A stretch of DNA of 64,000 nucleotides from an uncultured Dorea sp. (lineage in GTDB: Bacteria > Bacillota > Clostridia > Lachnospirales > Lachnospiraceae). The stretch covers positions 1 to 64,000 of the forward strand of contig CAJTOH010000007.1 of the NCBI GenBank assembly GCA_910577685.1, written 5' to 3'. Both the position numbers and the translations under genes were made by a program. The notes below the pieces were generated by a model. That model was not told where the DNA came from. It did no database searches and was given only the letters and a program-made list of their open reading frames with translations. The first letter of the stretch is position 1; every line of letters starts with the position of its first letter. This document shows, piece after piece, positions 9,229 through 18,589 of the stretch.

Positions 9229-10462
9229 CTATATCTTCTCTCTGCACAATTTCCAGACTGCAACATAACGTCTTGTAAATCGAAATATAGTTTTGCGTCA
9301 TTGCTTCTAATGAATATAACTTTACTGCTTCTCCTGAGACATATTCCTTTTCCGGAATCTTTTCTAAAACCTTTGTAATACATGACTTTAATGCCGCTAT
9401 ATCTCCATATTTCACAAATTCACTATACTCCGGTATTGCAATTGATTCCGGACCTCCTGCCTGAAAACCGACAACAGAAGTTCCACAGCATAAACTTTCT
9501 GCTACTATCATAGAAAATGACTCACTTTTGCTTGTGATTACTGTAATACTTGCTAATGAATACCAATTTGCTAACTCAAACTGGTTGGTTATCTTTCCTA
9601 ATAACAAAATATTTTTAGGAAGCTTCATATTATCCTTATATCTTCCCGCAACAACAAACTGTAGGTCCGGCATTTGCTCTGCCAGTTCGATAACATATTT
9701 TCCGCCTTTAATATGACCTTCATCGTCTGTGAAAAAAGGTGTTGCATGGAATACAATCTTTTTTTCATCCGGACAGTATTTTTCTATTAATTTTCTCGAC
9801 TTATTGAAATGAAAAATAGAGGAATCCAGCCCATTGAAAACGACAAAATGCCGCTTATCATTCAACATCGGAGATTTTTTTGCTCTTTTCATTATCCAAG
9901 GCGAGACCGATACTACAACTAATTCATTAAAATTTTCAAATGCATCTTTCATTTTCTTCCAAGAATAACCCGTATTGTTTAATAACATAGATTGAGTTAT
10001 TCCTTTATATTGTTCACACCTTATGCATCCATTCATCCATTTCTCGCAATCAAATGCACAGCCGCAATTCGCTGTATACATAAATTCTGCATGTAACGTC
10101 AGAACTGTTTTGTAATGCTTATGTTTGAGCCATGTAATTAATTTGTATATGTTTACAAAATATCCATTTATACATTGAATATGAACTACATCCGGAGACT
10201 CCCGGGCGATAATTCGGCAAAGCTTTTTTGTTGAGTAAAAACCTCCTCCATACATAACGCCAGACAATCTGGACCAAATATGATATACGTATGACTCCCA
10301 TTCCCTGCAAACTTTGTGGATATTGGATTTCTCTACCTTCTTCCCTCTTCCATAACAGACAATTGATTCAACCTTATAATTTAACAAACCAACACCTAGA
10401 TCCCGCACAATTTTACCTGTACTTCCCGAATTATACACACAATTTATTTGAAGTACCTTCAT
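9212..10462 (-). CDS. GT4 family glycosyltransferase
   Basis: This 416-residue GT-B glycosyltransferase opens with KVLQINCVYNSGSTGKIV, a WcaC/WbnA-like N-terminus. It has PDVVHIQCINGYFVNI near 90 and a CxxC-rich middle (CGCAFDCEKW and GCIRCEQY, about 133-151). This Cys-rich stretch is a known hallmark of one EPS GT4 subgroup. The donor domain carries ESFSMIVAESLCCGTSVVGF near 320, with the E-x7-E-type pattern. It belongs to the repeat-unit assembly set of locus 1. Confidence 0.85.
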   Translation of the reverse strand: MKVLQINCVYNSGSTGKIVRDLGVGLLNYKVESIVCYGRGKKVEKSNIHKVCREWESYVYHIWSRLSGVMYGGGFYSTKKLCRIIARESPDVVHIQCINGYFVNIYKLITWLKHKHYKTVLTLHAEFMYTANCGCAFDCEKWMNGCIRCEQYKGITQSMLLNNTGYSWKKMKDAFENFNELVVVSVSPWIMKRAKKSPMLNDKRHFVVFNGLDSSIFHFNKSRKLIEKYCPDEKKIVFHATPFFTDDEGHIKGGKYVIELAEQMPDLQFVVAGRYKDNMKLPKNILLLGKITNQFELANWYSLASITVITSKSESFSMIVAESLCCGTSVVGFQAGGPESIAIPEYSEFVKYGDIAALKSCITKVLEKIPEKEYVSGEAVKLYSLEAMTQNYISIYKTLCCSLEIVQREDIDEKGC

Positions 10463-10504
10463 ACAACTATCTCCTCAATACAAATGTCTGATATTCTTCA
10501 CCTA

Positions 10505-11263
10505 TCATATATCACAAAACGATTTAACCCGCAAAACTTCTTCTATCTTATCAAAATGGTACTTAGAGCCTCTATTCGTAAGTACCCCCCCCCCTGAAAA
10601 AATAGGGTGTACCATAATTTCATATTTACTATCTTTTTGAATTTGATCTGCATCAATATAGTCGTTAATTCCACAGAAAAATTCCGCCGTTCGAAAATCT
10701 TTTTGAATTTTACTGTTGATAAATTTCTTATATATTTTTTTCGCCCTCGAAACAGGGTGTCCATATATATTCAGTGATAATCGCGAAGATTGAAATCCAT
10801 GCCTTTTCATTACTTTGTAAACAGCGTCATAAACACTGAAAAAGGTATGGGAATGGCCGTGGCTGTCAAAATGCATTTCCGAAAATCCTGCGTTAATGTA
10901 TTTTTCTACCTGAGCCTGCGCCTCCAACCTCAATGCCTTTCTGGTATGAACCGGAATAAAAAACCAATTCTTTTTTCCCATCTGATGCAAAAATCTGTAA
11001 CTACACAACTCGCCTTTTTCTACATCATAAAATAATACTTCTCTTTTAATATCCTCTGTCAGAGGCTTCCCCTCAAACAGATTCAAATGTAATCCTACTC
11101 TTTCAAAAAAACCATATTCCTCAGCCAGCCTTACCGCCTCTTCAAACCCAGGCATATTTACCATAATAGTCGTATTATTGATTAATCCTTTTTTAAATGC
11201 CTCTACAATAGCCATATTCACTTCATGACTTAATCCAAAGTCATCTGCGTTTACAAACAACAT
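10505..11263 (-). CDS. YdjC/ChbG-like carbohydrate deacetylase with in-frame G10 tract (ON)
   Basis: This 252-residue protein starts LFVNADDFGLSHEVNMAI, the metal-binding NADDFG motif of the YdjC family. It also has VGLHLNLFEG near 57, HFDSHGHSHTF near 130 and EIMVHPIFSGGG near 213. The family removes acetyl groups from N-acetylated sugars, often chitooligosaccharides. Here it probably trims the polysaccharide repeat or its precursor. A G10 run at 10585-10594 encodes the Gly-Gly-Gly of FSGGGV. With 10 Gs the last 28 residues are read; with 9 or 11 the frame ends within about 18 or 6 codons. Its neighbours are an FkbH-like gene and GT4 genes. Confidence 0.85.
   Translation of the reverse strand: MLFVNADDFGLSHEVNMAIVEAFKKGLINNTTIMVNMPGFEEAVRLAEEYGFFERVGLHLNLFEGKPLTEDIKREVLFYDVEKGELCSYRFLHQMGKKNWFFIPVHTRKALRLEAQAQVEKYINAGFSEMHFDSHGHSHTFFSVYDAVYKVMKRHGFQSSRLSLNIYGHPVSRAKKIYKKFINSKIQKDFRTAEFFCGINDYIDADQIQKDSKYEIMVHPIFSGGGVLTNRGSKYHFDKIEEVLRVKSFCDI
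10585..10594 (-). repeat. Poly-G tract (G10 on the coding strand), slippage site
   Basis: Ten consecutive C on the plus strand lie in the 3' end of the YdjC-like gene. Loss of one base fuses a different 15-residue tail (YLRIEALS...), and gain of one truncates after TYE. Both replace the conserved C-terminus. Confidence 0.8.
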
Positions 11264-11278
11264 CCAATCTCATCCCTT

Positions 11279-13081
11279 TTACCGATCACTTACTTTCACT
11301 ATGCTCACTATATCTGAATGTTCAATCTCCTTATCCCTATTTATCATCAAATATAAGTAATCTTCATCATCACTGTTATTCTCCATCCCCAGTTCAGACA
11401 GCGATTTAATAAGCAAATGATTCTTCTTTGTATTGATTCCCTTAAAAACTACCCTCTGAACCTGGTATTCCTTCATTATCCATAGAATAACCGCATGCTC
11501 AATACATTTACCTGCGACTCTGCATGACATTGCAAACTCAGTTACAACAGCACTATCCCGTTCTCTTTCAATTCTTATATATGCAATCTGACCATATTCT
11601 CCATACCTGTCTTTTGCTGACATTACAAATGAGTCTGATGATCTATCTTCAAGTATATGATCGAATTCTTTTTCTGAATATTTCCGGCCTGAAAGATTCA
11701 GTTGGTTCGTCCTTTGAACCAGTTCATATCCTCTCTTTTTTTGTTCATCAGTAATCGGCTTTCTAATAGTAATCACCAATTTACAGGCGCGCAAAAAATC
11801 ATATGTATCACAGAACTCTTTCTGCCTTATCTTTCTCCGTTGAAATTCTTCCTGATACATCCGCCTTCGCTTCGAACCATCCGCTGTTTTAATCACGTCA
11901 AATTCTGGTAATGACAGCAATGTACCAATTATTTTCTCATCATATACCCTGACTTTCGGCACCCTTACAGCTACCTCATTTCTTTCAAACGGGGAATCGT
12001 CAATAAAAGCAAATGTATCAATATTTATATTAATCGCATCAGCAAGAGCTTCTATATTGCTGCTTTTTGGATTCCAATTAATCATCCATCCCACAAAAAA
12101 ATCCTTAATGTCTAGTCTTTCCAACACTTTTAACGCCTCGTTTTCACTGTTCTTACTAACTACAACATTAATGATTCCTCGTTGGTCTAATTCATTTAAA
12201 ATCGGAAGAATCCCTTCTCTCAACTTCAGTTTCTCCGGATCACTTTCCATTAAAATGCCATTCCAAATTGTTTGGTCCAAATCCCATGCAACACATTTGA
12301 CTTTTTCAGCATGTCCTGCTTTCGTACAAATTGTTCCAAATTTATCATTCAAAATATTTACGAAATCAGCCATCAAGATGACCAACTCAGCATGATAGTT
12401 ATTCTCCGGATATATCGCTACCTGTAAGTTATTCTCATCGAATGAAAATGCCCCCTTAATCGGAATTAATTGCTGATTATATCCCTTTTTCAGGCATATT
12501 TGCTCCCGCATCCGTAATCCCTTCTCAGAACTGACATCAATAAAGAGATTAAAAGCCTCCTCATCGTCCACATATGCCTGAAAAAGAAACCACTCTGCGC
12601 TGATATCTCCCTGTTTCTTTGCCAGTATATTCTTTATCCACCATTCCCATCCGCCAGATAATTTAAAAGTGGGGGAAATCGCTCTTAATCCCCGAGACAT
12701 TTTACGTATGAATAGAGATATTCTTTTATTGCGGAGATCTCTTTTTTTGTCTCCAGATAATTTCTCAGAAAATGTATAAACTCTGCTCCACAGTTTTGCC
12801 CATTCATAAAAGCGCATTTGGGCAGCATAGGCAAACTGAGGAAAATTAGGATTATCATAGATACCATAATAAAATTTGCGGCATTTTCTATCTTCTCTTT
12901 CCTTCCAATATTCGCAATTTCCATAACATAGCGGAACGGCACACTCCAAACAGTGCTCTCCATAATAGCACCCTTGAACACTATCAATATCTTTTGGAAG
13001 AATAAATTCATCAGGAATACTTTCTCTTGGTCTAATTTCTTTTGTAAAAGACGCCTTGTCAAACCAAGTGTATTGAAACAT
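11279..13081 (-). CDS. FkbH-like HAD-IIIC protein with Cys-rich N-terminal domain
   Basis: This 600-residue protein has a HAD-IIIC domain beginning KCVAWDLDQTIWNG (catalytic DLDQT at 267-271) with FIDDSPFERNEVAVRVP further on. A C-terminal GNAT-like region follows (LVQRTNQLNLSGRKYSE, ...YGEYGQIAYI...). That order is typical of FkbH, which forms glyceryl-S-carrier from 1,3-bisphosphoglycerate. The first 250 residues are unusual: six cysteines at 38, 44, 47, 52, 56 and 67 suggest a metal site. No acyl-carrier protein gene is visible nearby, so the glyceryl acceptor is unclear. It may attach a glycerate-type group to the polysaccharide. It sits between a glycosyltransferase and the deacetylase. 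Confidence 0.75.
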   Translation of the reverse strand: MFQYTWFDKASFTKEIRPRESIPDEFILPKDIDSVQGCYYGEHCLECAVPLCYGNCEYWKEREDRKCRKFYYGIYDNPNFPQFAYAAQMRFYEWAKLWSRVYTFSEKLSGDKKRDLRNKRISLFIRKMSRGLRAISPTFKLSGGWEWWIKNILAKKQGDISAEWFLFQAYVDDEEAFNLFIDVSSEKGLRMREQICLKKGYNQQLIPIKGAFSFDENNLQVAIYPENNYHAELVILMADFVNILNDKFGTICTKAGHAEKVKCVAWDLDQTIWNGILMESDPEKLKLREGILPILNELDQRGIINVVVSKNSENEALKVLERLDIKDFFVGWMINWNPKSSNIEALADAININIDTFAFIDDSPFERNEVAVRVPKVRVYDEKIIGTLLSLPEFDVIKTADGSKRRRMYQEEFQRRKIRQKEFCDTYDFLRACKLVITIRKPITDEQKKRGYELVQRTNQLNLSGRKYSEKEFDHILEDRSSDSFVMSAKDRYGEYGQIAYIRIERERDSAVVTEFAMSCRVAGKCIEHAVILWIMKEYQVQRVVFKGINTKKNHLLIKSLSELGMENNSDDEDYLYLMINRDKEIEHSDIVSIVKVSDR

Positions 13082-13096
13082 ATCTTCAACTCCTAT

Positions 13097-14389
13097 TTAT
13101 TTCTTTACTAAATCACATACCACTGATATAATTTTCTCTTCATTTACAGCTAAACGATGATTTTTTTCGCACAACTGCAATGCGTTATCTACATATCTTT
13201 TTCTTGTCTCCGGATTCTCTACTATCATATTAAGTATATTTCTTAATTCCTCTTTATTTACAGCCACATAGGCCGCCTTGTTCTGAATAAGATATTTTAC
13301 ACATGCAAACTCCTCCGGTGCATAAACCACAAAACACTTACCGGATGCCAAAAGATCCGCAATCTTTGTTGAAAAAGCAAACTGTAAATCTTTTCTATAG
13401 AAATCACTAAAATTTTCTACATGAACGACAATGTCGCTCTTTTCATTTATCTTTTTAACCTCTTCATATGGAACCAGCCCCTGATATTCTATTCCTTTAG
13501 ATTGCTCCAACTGCTTTTTAATCTCCTCTGTCGGCGCTTTACCATATACATCAATATGATACTCTGTTCCGATTTCGCTCAATGCCTCTCCGAACTCAGC
13601 TAATGCGTCGGCTCTTCCAACGCCCAGATTTCCCAAATATGATATTTTCAGTTCACCATTAAGAGTACTATCCTGTTTTTTTGCCTGTACCTCTGTTACA
13701 GTATATAGAACTTCACATGGATGACTGCCAAAATGCTTCTCATATTCTTCTCTCAAAGGCTGACATAGATAGAATACATACTTGCATTTCTGCATTAATT
13801 GATTATATTGTTTAACAAGCTTCTTCCTAAATATTGGATAAAATACTTTATCATACCACTTATCTTTCGTAAAATAGTCATAATCTTTAAAATAATATGA
13901 CTCCGTATTTATTACTACAATTGGAGCTCCCGTATTTTTTGACAAACTTAAAGCGATCGAAATCATAAAAGATGCGTCGCCGACTTGTAACAAAATCACT
14001 TCCGGAGAAAACTCTCTAATCCAATTTTTAAATGAAGCAGTCTGCCATTTACCTGAATTCCAAGCCATATTCCGAAGAAGCATTGTTATAGAGGTGCGCT
14101 GAATTTTTTTCTTAGATTCATTTTTTGATGAATTCTCATCATTTTTAATCTTTCTTTTTTCTACAGGTCCTCCTGACGGCCCTTTACCAAAGAAACTTTT
14201 TAATACTTCCCGATCTGTTACTCGATAGTAATTTTTACATATATCAAAATCTGGTTCAGCGTTTTCAATATAAAATTGCGCTATACGTTCTTTATTCCAC
14301 TTTTCTAACAAATTTGCCAGTGTTCTTCCATTAGAACTTGATTTTGAAAAACAATTATTTGAAATTACTAATAATCTAGGATATCCCAT
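13097..14389 (-). CDS. GT-B glycosyltransferase (group 1-like)
   Basis: This 430-residue protein opens RLLVISNNCFSKSSSNGRTL and has ISYLGNLGVGRADAL near 250 and IEYQGLVPYEEVKKI near 298. A late ADLLASGKCFVVYAPEEFACVKYL region corresponds to the donor-binding part of GT4-like enzymes. A low-complexity basic stretch (KRKIKNDENSSKNESKKK, about 78-95) is an insertion relative to usual members. It lies 15 bp before the FkbH-like gene in the same operon. The acceptor and sugar are not known. Confidence 0.72.
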   Translation of the reverse strand: MGYPRLLVISNNCFSKSSSNGRTLANLLEKWNKERIAQFYIENAEPDFDICKNYYRVTDREVLKSFFGKGPSGGPVEKRKIKNDENSSKNESKKKIQRTSITMLLRNMAWNSGKWQTASFKNWIREFSPEVILLQVGDASFMISIALSLSKNTGAPIVVINTESYYFKDYDYFTKDKWYDKVFYPIFRKKLVKQYNQLMQKCKYVFYLCQPLREEYEKHFGSHPCEVLYTVTEVQAKKQDSTLNGELKISYLGNLGVGRADALAEFGEALSEIGTEYHIDVYGKAPTEEIKKQLEQSKGIEYQGLVPYEEVKKINEKSDIVVHVENFSDFYRKDLQFAFSTKIADLLASGKCFVVYAPEEFACVKYLIQNKAAYVAVNKEELRNILNMIVENPETRKRYVDNALQLCEKNHRLAVNEEKIISVVCDLVKK

Positions 14390-14402
14390 ATCTGTTCTCT
14401 CA

Positions 14403-15203
14403 TCACAATTTCTTACTTTTTTTTATTCCGTCTAAATAGCATCTAAAAATTTGAAAGAAATTCATATCAGTCTTTCTTTTTGCAAACTTATATGAACTTC
14501 TTAACGCTAATAAATAGGAAAGTATCGGATACAGATATCCCAATACAGTACCTATTGTATTGAAATATTTTTTATTATATCCTTCAAACCATGAAGAACC
14601 ATCCTGCTTTACTTTAGCAATATTTCTACATGATAGGTATAGTACGCCGCCTCTCCGGACAAGCTGATTTAAAAAAATAGTATCCTCACCGCAATATAAG
14701 TCTCTTCCCGCCCCAAAATTTTCATGAAAAAACAAATTTTTCTGTTCGATTATTTTTCTTCTTATAACAAGGGCAATCACTCCTGCAGATGTTACATTTC
14801 TGACAGTTGCTCTTTTAGTGACGTTTGGAGTTTTGTATGACAGCGGACGGGCAGGATTCATACTTTGAACGCCAAATTTAATTGCATCTGCATCCGGATA
14901 CCTTTGAAATTCCTCTTCTATGACTTTAATATAATCGTCATCGAAAATAAGGTCGTCATCAGAAAACAGTAAATATTCGGAAGATGCCAATGCTATAGAA
15001 ATATTCCTATTTCTGCTTAATCCTCTGGTATCTGTCGTAACCATTTGGCATAAAAAACCATTTATGTACCAAGAATCAAAAGACTGCTTATCATCTTGAT
15101 TCGCTACAATGGATTGACATTGTATATTCATTTCTTTGATTAACTCAAAGTCTTTCTGATACATTGTTGTAACCAGTACCGCAATATCCAAAGCATTATC
15201 CAT
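14403..15203 (-). CDS. GT2-like glycosyltransferase
   Basis: This 266-residue GT-A-type protein has IAVLVTTMYQKDFELI at the N-terminus and GLSRNRNISIALASSEYLLFSDDD near 80, where SDDD is the metal/donor site. GRDLYCGEDTIFLNQLVRRG lies near 165, a typical GT2 ED motif region. It overlaps the licD-like stop by one base. The short C-terminal tail after 225 has a hydrophobic segment followed by lysines, suggesting peripheral membrane attachment. It is one of at least seven glycosyltransferases in locus 1. Confidence 0.82.
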   Translation of the reverse strand: MDNALDIAVLVTTMYQKDFELIKEMNIQCQSIVANQDDKQSFDSWYINGFLCQMVTTDTRGLSRNRNISIALASSEYLLFSDDDLIFDDDYIKVIEEEFQRYPDADAIKFGVQSMNPARPLSYKTPNVTKRATVRNVTSAGVIALVIRRKIIEQKNLFFHENFGAGRDLYCGEDTIFLNQLVRRGGVLYLSCRNIAKVKQDGSSWFEGYNKKYFNTIGTVLGYLYPILSYLLALRSSYKFAKRKTDMNFFQIFRCYLDGIKKSKKL

Positions 15204-16078
15204 TAGATTAATCGCCTCTCATCTTTATAATTATTACTCATCATTTTTTGATGTTCAAAGTCCCAATATTCTGCATGCTGTTCATATTTTATCCTATCCG
15301 GAGACGGAGCTTTCATATAATCACCGAACCGTTCAGATAAAAATTCATGTAGCTTCCCGGGAATTTTAAGCTGTACCGTCTCAAACGGCGCATATACCGG
15401 ATGATCGAACCACTCCCTCTTATAAATTCCTTTCTTAAAGATCGCCTTACCAAGAAAATTACAGTAGTATTTCGTACTTTTATCTCTATATCGATACACC
15501 TGTTTCAGAGCATGCTTAACTAAAAATCTTTCAGGGAAGATCTTCGCAACTTTAATCACTAGTCCGCGAATTCCTCTATGTCTGTCCTTTTCTCTTAACG
15601 CCAATCCTTTCGTAATTACGTACTTTCCCCAGAAACACTGATGCAGCTGACTTAATCTGTTATTAGGACAAGCATGAAGAATAAAAATATCAATATAAAT
15701 TCCATGATGAATATCCCAGTCTTTTACACTATTTTCAATATAGCTGGTTCCATTCAACCTCACCTTCGCTATTGTAATCATTCCTTCCGCAAGCCCCCAC
15801 TCTTGCAGATAATATTTGACCTTATCTCCCTCCTTATGGAAATCGATTCGAAATCTTTCATAATTATCCGGCGTCATGAAAATATCCAAATCATCATCCC
15901 ATGGAATAAAACCGCAATGACGTCTCGCTCCCAAAGCAGAGCCTCCCATCAAGCAATATTCAATATTATGTGAACTGCAAAACTTATCAAGATCTACCAT
16001 AATACCAAGTATCTTATCTTGAACTTCCAGAAATCCATATTCATCTTTTATCTCTGGCCGCATATACTGTAATGACAT
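15203..16078 (-). CDS. LicD family phosphotransferase
   Basis: This 291-residue protein contains the LicD signature: CLMGGSALGARRHCGFIP followed by WDDDLDIFMTPDNYERF. The DDD-type residues bind metal. LicD proteins move phosphocholine, phosphoglycerol or similar groups from a CDP-linked donor to a sugar. The cytidylyltransferase two genes upstream (17275) would make a CDP-linked donor, so the two form a decoration module. The start at 16078 is preferred because GGGGA lies 6 bp upstream. The in-frame ATG at 16093 has only a weak site. Confidence 0.85.
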   Translation of the reverse strand: MSLQYMRPEIKDEYGFLEVQDKILGIMVDLDKFCSSHNIEYCLMGGSALGARRHCGFIPWDDDLDIFMTPDNYERFRIDFHKEGDKVKYYLQEWGLAEGMITIAKVRLNGTSYIENSVKDWDIHHGIYIDIFILHACPNNRLSQLHQCFWGKYVITKGLALREKDRHRGIRGLVIKVAKIFPERFLVKHALKQVYRYRDKSTKYYCNFLGKAIFKKGIYKREWFDHPVYAPFETVQLKIPGKLHEFLSERFGDYMKAPSPDRIKYEQHAEYWDFEHQKMMSNNYKDERRLI

Positions 16079-16100
16079 TCTTGTTCCCCGCATCTCTTAT

Positions 16101-17291
16101 TTATAGCCTCATAAGTCCCTTTATTGTCTTACGTATCACAAAAGGCAGTCTATAATAAATTGCTTTCTTCCATTCATGTTTGGAATTAAGCCATTTGTCT
16201 GCAACAACAGTAAACTCTAAAGTCTCCATATCATGAAGAAACTCTGCCCTTTGTTCTGGTTCCTTTGTTCCGCCGGCATAGATCTGTCCATCTTCTATTA
16301 ACTGTTCAATACTCATTTCATAAGATACCATCCCACCTTCAATCTTCTTCCAAAGTTTTTCTCCTTTTTGAGTATTTGTCAGCACCGTAGAAACGCCGTC
16401 AAAACGGTTAATCCCATTTACATACTTATCAATCTCATGAAAATCCCCTATCGTTATATCACCGCAATGCCCACCTGAACCATATGGACACTGATAACAG
16501 CTATCTCGCATGGTTATATACTTTTGAAATCCCAGATAAAAGGGATCCATAAAGAAAGGGCTTTTCCGTATCCGTTCTTTTCCATTTTTGAAATATTTCA
16601 AAGTTAAATAATGGGGTGTAGCGCCTCTGTGTTTTTTTGTTCTAAACTCATAACCAGTTATCTTGATTTTCTTTTTATCTTCAATATATTTCCTACATTT
16701 ATCAAAAAACCACTGGGATGGCACGCCATGGCAAAAAAAATCTAAAAGATATAAATTATCAGCCTCGGAAAGAGTTCCGATATAGCTCTGAAAAGCAGCC
16801 ACCTGACAGGGCGTTGAACAAAATAATACCGGCAAACCTTCCTGTATTTTCTTTCTCATAACGGGAAAAGCATCTACGCAGCTGCTCTGCAGATATTTTG
16901 ACTTTGTTAATTCTATAATTTCATCTAAAGTATTAGCTTCAAAACATTTCAGTTCAAAATTTTTGTCGAACTTACAGGCATACACACTGCCGGAATTTTC
17001 TAATACCCAGGAAGCTGCGGACTCAAATACACCTCCGGAGGATCCTCGGAATCTAATTTTATTATCACTTGAAAACGCTGCGAACGCTCTAATTCCTCTC
17101 TTTAAATCCGTAAATTCTCTCCTGAGAGGACATACTGCTTCACATTTCCTACATTTGATACATTTCGAACGGTCAATAGAAGGGTATAAACATCCTAGAG
17201 CATCCGGAATAAAACTTATGCAATTAACCGGACAAACGATACCGCAAGTACCGCACCCGCAGCATCTTGATTTATCATTCGTTTTGATCAT
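16101..17291 (-). CDS. FrhB-like Fe-S flavoprotein of a polysaccharide locus
   Basis: This 396-residue protein starts with two 4Fe-4S ferredoxin-type clusters (CCGCGTCGIVCPVNC near 10-24; CIKCRKCEAVCPL near 43-55). It continues into the coenzyme F420 hydrogenase/dehydrogenase beta-subunit C-terminal domain, with FRGSSGGVFESAASWVL, FCSTPCQVAAFQSYI and CPYGSGGHCGDITIGDFH. Such proteins are frequent in EPS and capsule loci, often beside pyruvyltransferases, but their reaction there is not established. A redox or reductive sugar-modifying step in the cytoplasm is plausible. Its start overlaps the end of the cytidylyltransferase gene by 17 bp. Confidence 0.82.
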   Translation of the reverse strand: MIKTNDKSRCCGCGTCGIVCPVNCISFIPDALGCLYPSIDRSKCIKCRKCEAVCPLRREFTDLKRGIRAFAAFSSDNKIRFRGSSGGVFESAASWVLENSGSVYACKFDKNFELKCFEANTLDEIIELTKSKYLQSSCVDAFPVMRKKIQEGLPVLFCSTPCQVAAFQSYIGTLSEADNLYLLDFFCHGVPSQWFFDKCRKYIEDKKKIKITGYEFRTKKHRGATPHYLTLKYFKNGKERIRKSPFFMDPFYLGFQKYITMRDSCYQCPYGSGGHCGDITIGDFHEIDKYVNGINRFDGVSTVLTNTQKGEKLWKKIEGGMVSYEMSIEQLIEDGQIYAGGTKEPEQRAEFLHDMETLEFTVVADKWLNSKHEWKKAIYYRLPFVIRKTIKGLMRL

Positions 17292-17703
17292 CTTTCAATC
17301 TTTCTGAAATCATAGTCGATGAGGTTCCCGTTGTATGCGGAAGAAAAACCATATCTATTCCAATGCTTTCAAGCTTCTTTTCTACTTCTTCATACATGGA
17401 TGAGCCTTTCCAATCACTCCCATGGAACAGCACATTATAATGCAGCTTTTTCCATGCCTCTAATTTATCCAGCGATGTCTGTGGAACTACTTCATCCACA
17501 TAGCGAATTGATTTAATAATTTCAACGCGTTCTTCATATGGTATCACCGGTCTTTTGTGCTTATAACTTTCAACAAGACCATCCGTTGACACACCTACAA
17601 TCAGATATTCGCATTGCTCCTTCGCACGCCTGAGTATATTCAAATGTCCAATATGAAATAAATCATATACTCCTGTTGTATATCCCAATTTGTACTTTTT
17701 CAT
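17275..17703 (-). CDS. TagD-like cytidylyltransferase
   Basis: This 142-residue protein opens KKYKLGYTTGVYDLFHIGHL, containing the HxGH nucleotidyltransferase motif. It later has the TGTSSTMISERL stretch, matching the RTEGISTT-type signature of glycerol-3-phosphate cytidylyltransferases. It would couple CTP with a polyol phosphate to form a CDP-linked donor such as CDP-glycerol. Its product could serve LicD (15203) and, in locus 2, the TagF-like enzyme (54218). The ATG at 17703 is chosen because it starts the conserved fold and follows an AAAGG. A TTG 33 bp upstream overlaps the previous gene. Confidence 0.86.
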   Translation of the reverse strand: MKKYKLGYTTGVYDLFHIGHLNILRRAKEQCEYLIVGVSTDGLVESYKHKRPVIPYEERVEIIKSIRYVDEVVPQTSLDKLEAWKKLHYNVLFHGSDWKGSSMYEEVEKKLESIGIDMVFLPHTTGTSSTMISERLKDDQNE

Positions 17704-17722
17704 AAACACAAAAACCTTTCTT

Positions 17723-18577
17723 TTAATCTCTTGCAAATCTCTGAAATATCAAACCTCTTAACCGATTCGGCAATAATATTTGTACAATAAACCTCTCTGC
17801 CACATTGACTAAGAACCGTGGGAATGTAATAATATGTTTCTGCAACATCAGTTTTTGCAATTTCGCTTCGCTTATAAAATATCTCATTCCCCCACGACGG
17901 CGATACATCTCTTCACCAACACGGACATAAACCAAATTTTCGCAAATATTTCCAAACTTCTTCCCGGCAAGCGCAAGACGAATCCACAAATAAAAGTCCT
18001 CCTCACAATACCAGTCTATGTATCCTCCAACTGCGGCAATGTCCGCCTTTTTGAACATTACCGTAACTTGATTCATCGGACACCGCCTTTTCATGTACTC
18101 CTTAATCTCTGAGTCGCCTTCAGCCACAATTCTTTTTCCTGCCGTATTAGAGATATCTTCCGGCTGACTTGAATCTATAAATTCTGTTATATTCCCTCCG
18201 ACTACCGATACGTCCGAATGACTGTTAAAATAATCAATCTGCTTTTCAAACCGTTCAGAAACCGATATATCGTCTGCATCCATTAAAGCAATCAAGTCAC
18301 AAGAACAATTCTCAATACAAATCTTTCTTGCCTCTCCATGCCCCATGTTTTTTTCTAACCGGATAACATTCATCTTTATAGAAGAACCCATTAACTGTTC
18401 TCTATATTTTCTGATTACTGTTTCAATTGTATTGGGAATCGGTCCATCAATAACAATCACTATTTCATATGGACAATATGTTTGATTTATGACGCTTTTA
18501 ACCGCTACATCGAATGTATCAGGATTATCTCCTCCGTAAACACACATTGCTACCGATAAACCTCTGTCTTTATTCAT
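17723..18577 (-). CDS. GT2 family glycosyltransferase, canonical order
   Basis: This 284-residue GT-A protein opens LSVAMCVYGGDNPDTFDVAV, with VIVIDGPIPNTIETVI near 42. It then has NMGHGEARKICIENCSCDLI, ALMDADDISVSERF near 95 (DxD site), and DWYCEEDFYLWIRLALAGKK near 190. The C-terminus ends RLRGLIFQRFARD. It is the usual EPS GT2 that adds the second sugar after the initiating transferase. It matters as the reference for the permuted paralogue at 55476, which has the same parts in a different order. Confidence 0.88.
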   Translation of the reverse strand: MNKDRGLSVAMCVYGGDNPDTFDVAVKSVINQTYCPYEIVIVIDGPIPNTIETVIRKYREQLMGSSIKMNVIRLEKNMGHGEARKICIENCSCDLIALMDADDISVSERFEKQIDYFNSHSDVSVVGGNITEFIDSSQPEDISNTAGKRIVAEGDSEIKEYMKRRCPMNQVTVMFKKADIAAVGGYIDWYCEEDFYLWIRLALAGKKFGNICENLVYVRVGEEMYRRRGGMRYFISEAKLQKLMLQKHIITFPRFLVNVAERFIVQILLPNRLRGLIFQRFARD

Positions 18578-18589
18578 ATTCTGACTCCA

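Noticed and set aside
10543..10764. A separate 73-codon gene overlapping the YdjC-like 3' end
   Set aside because: It is the other reading frame around the G10 tract, relevant only as the product of slippage.
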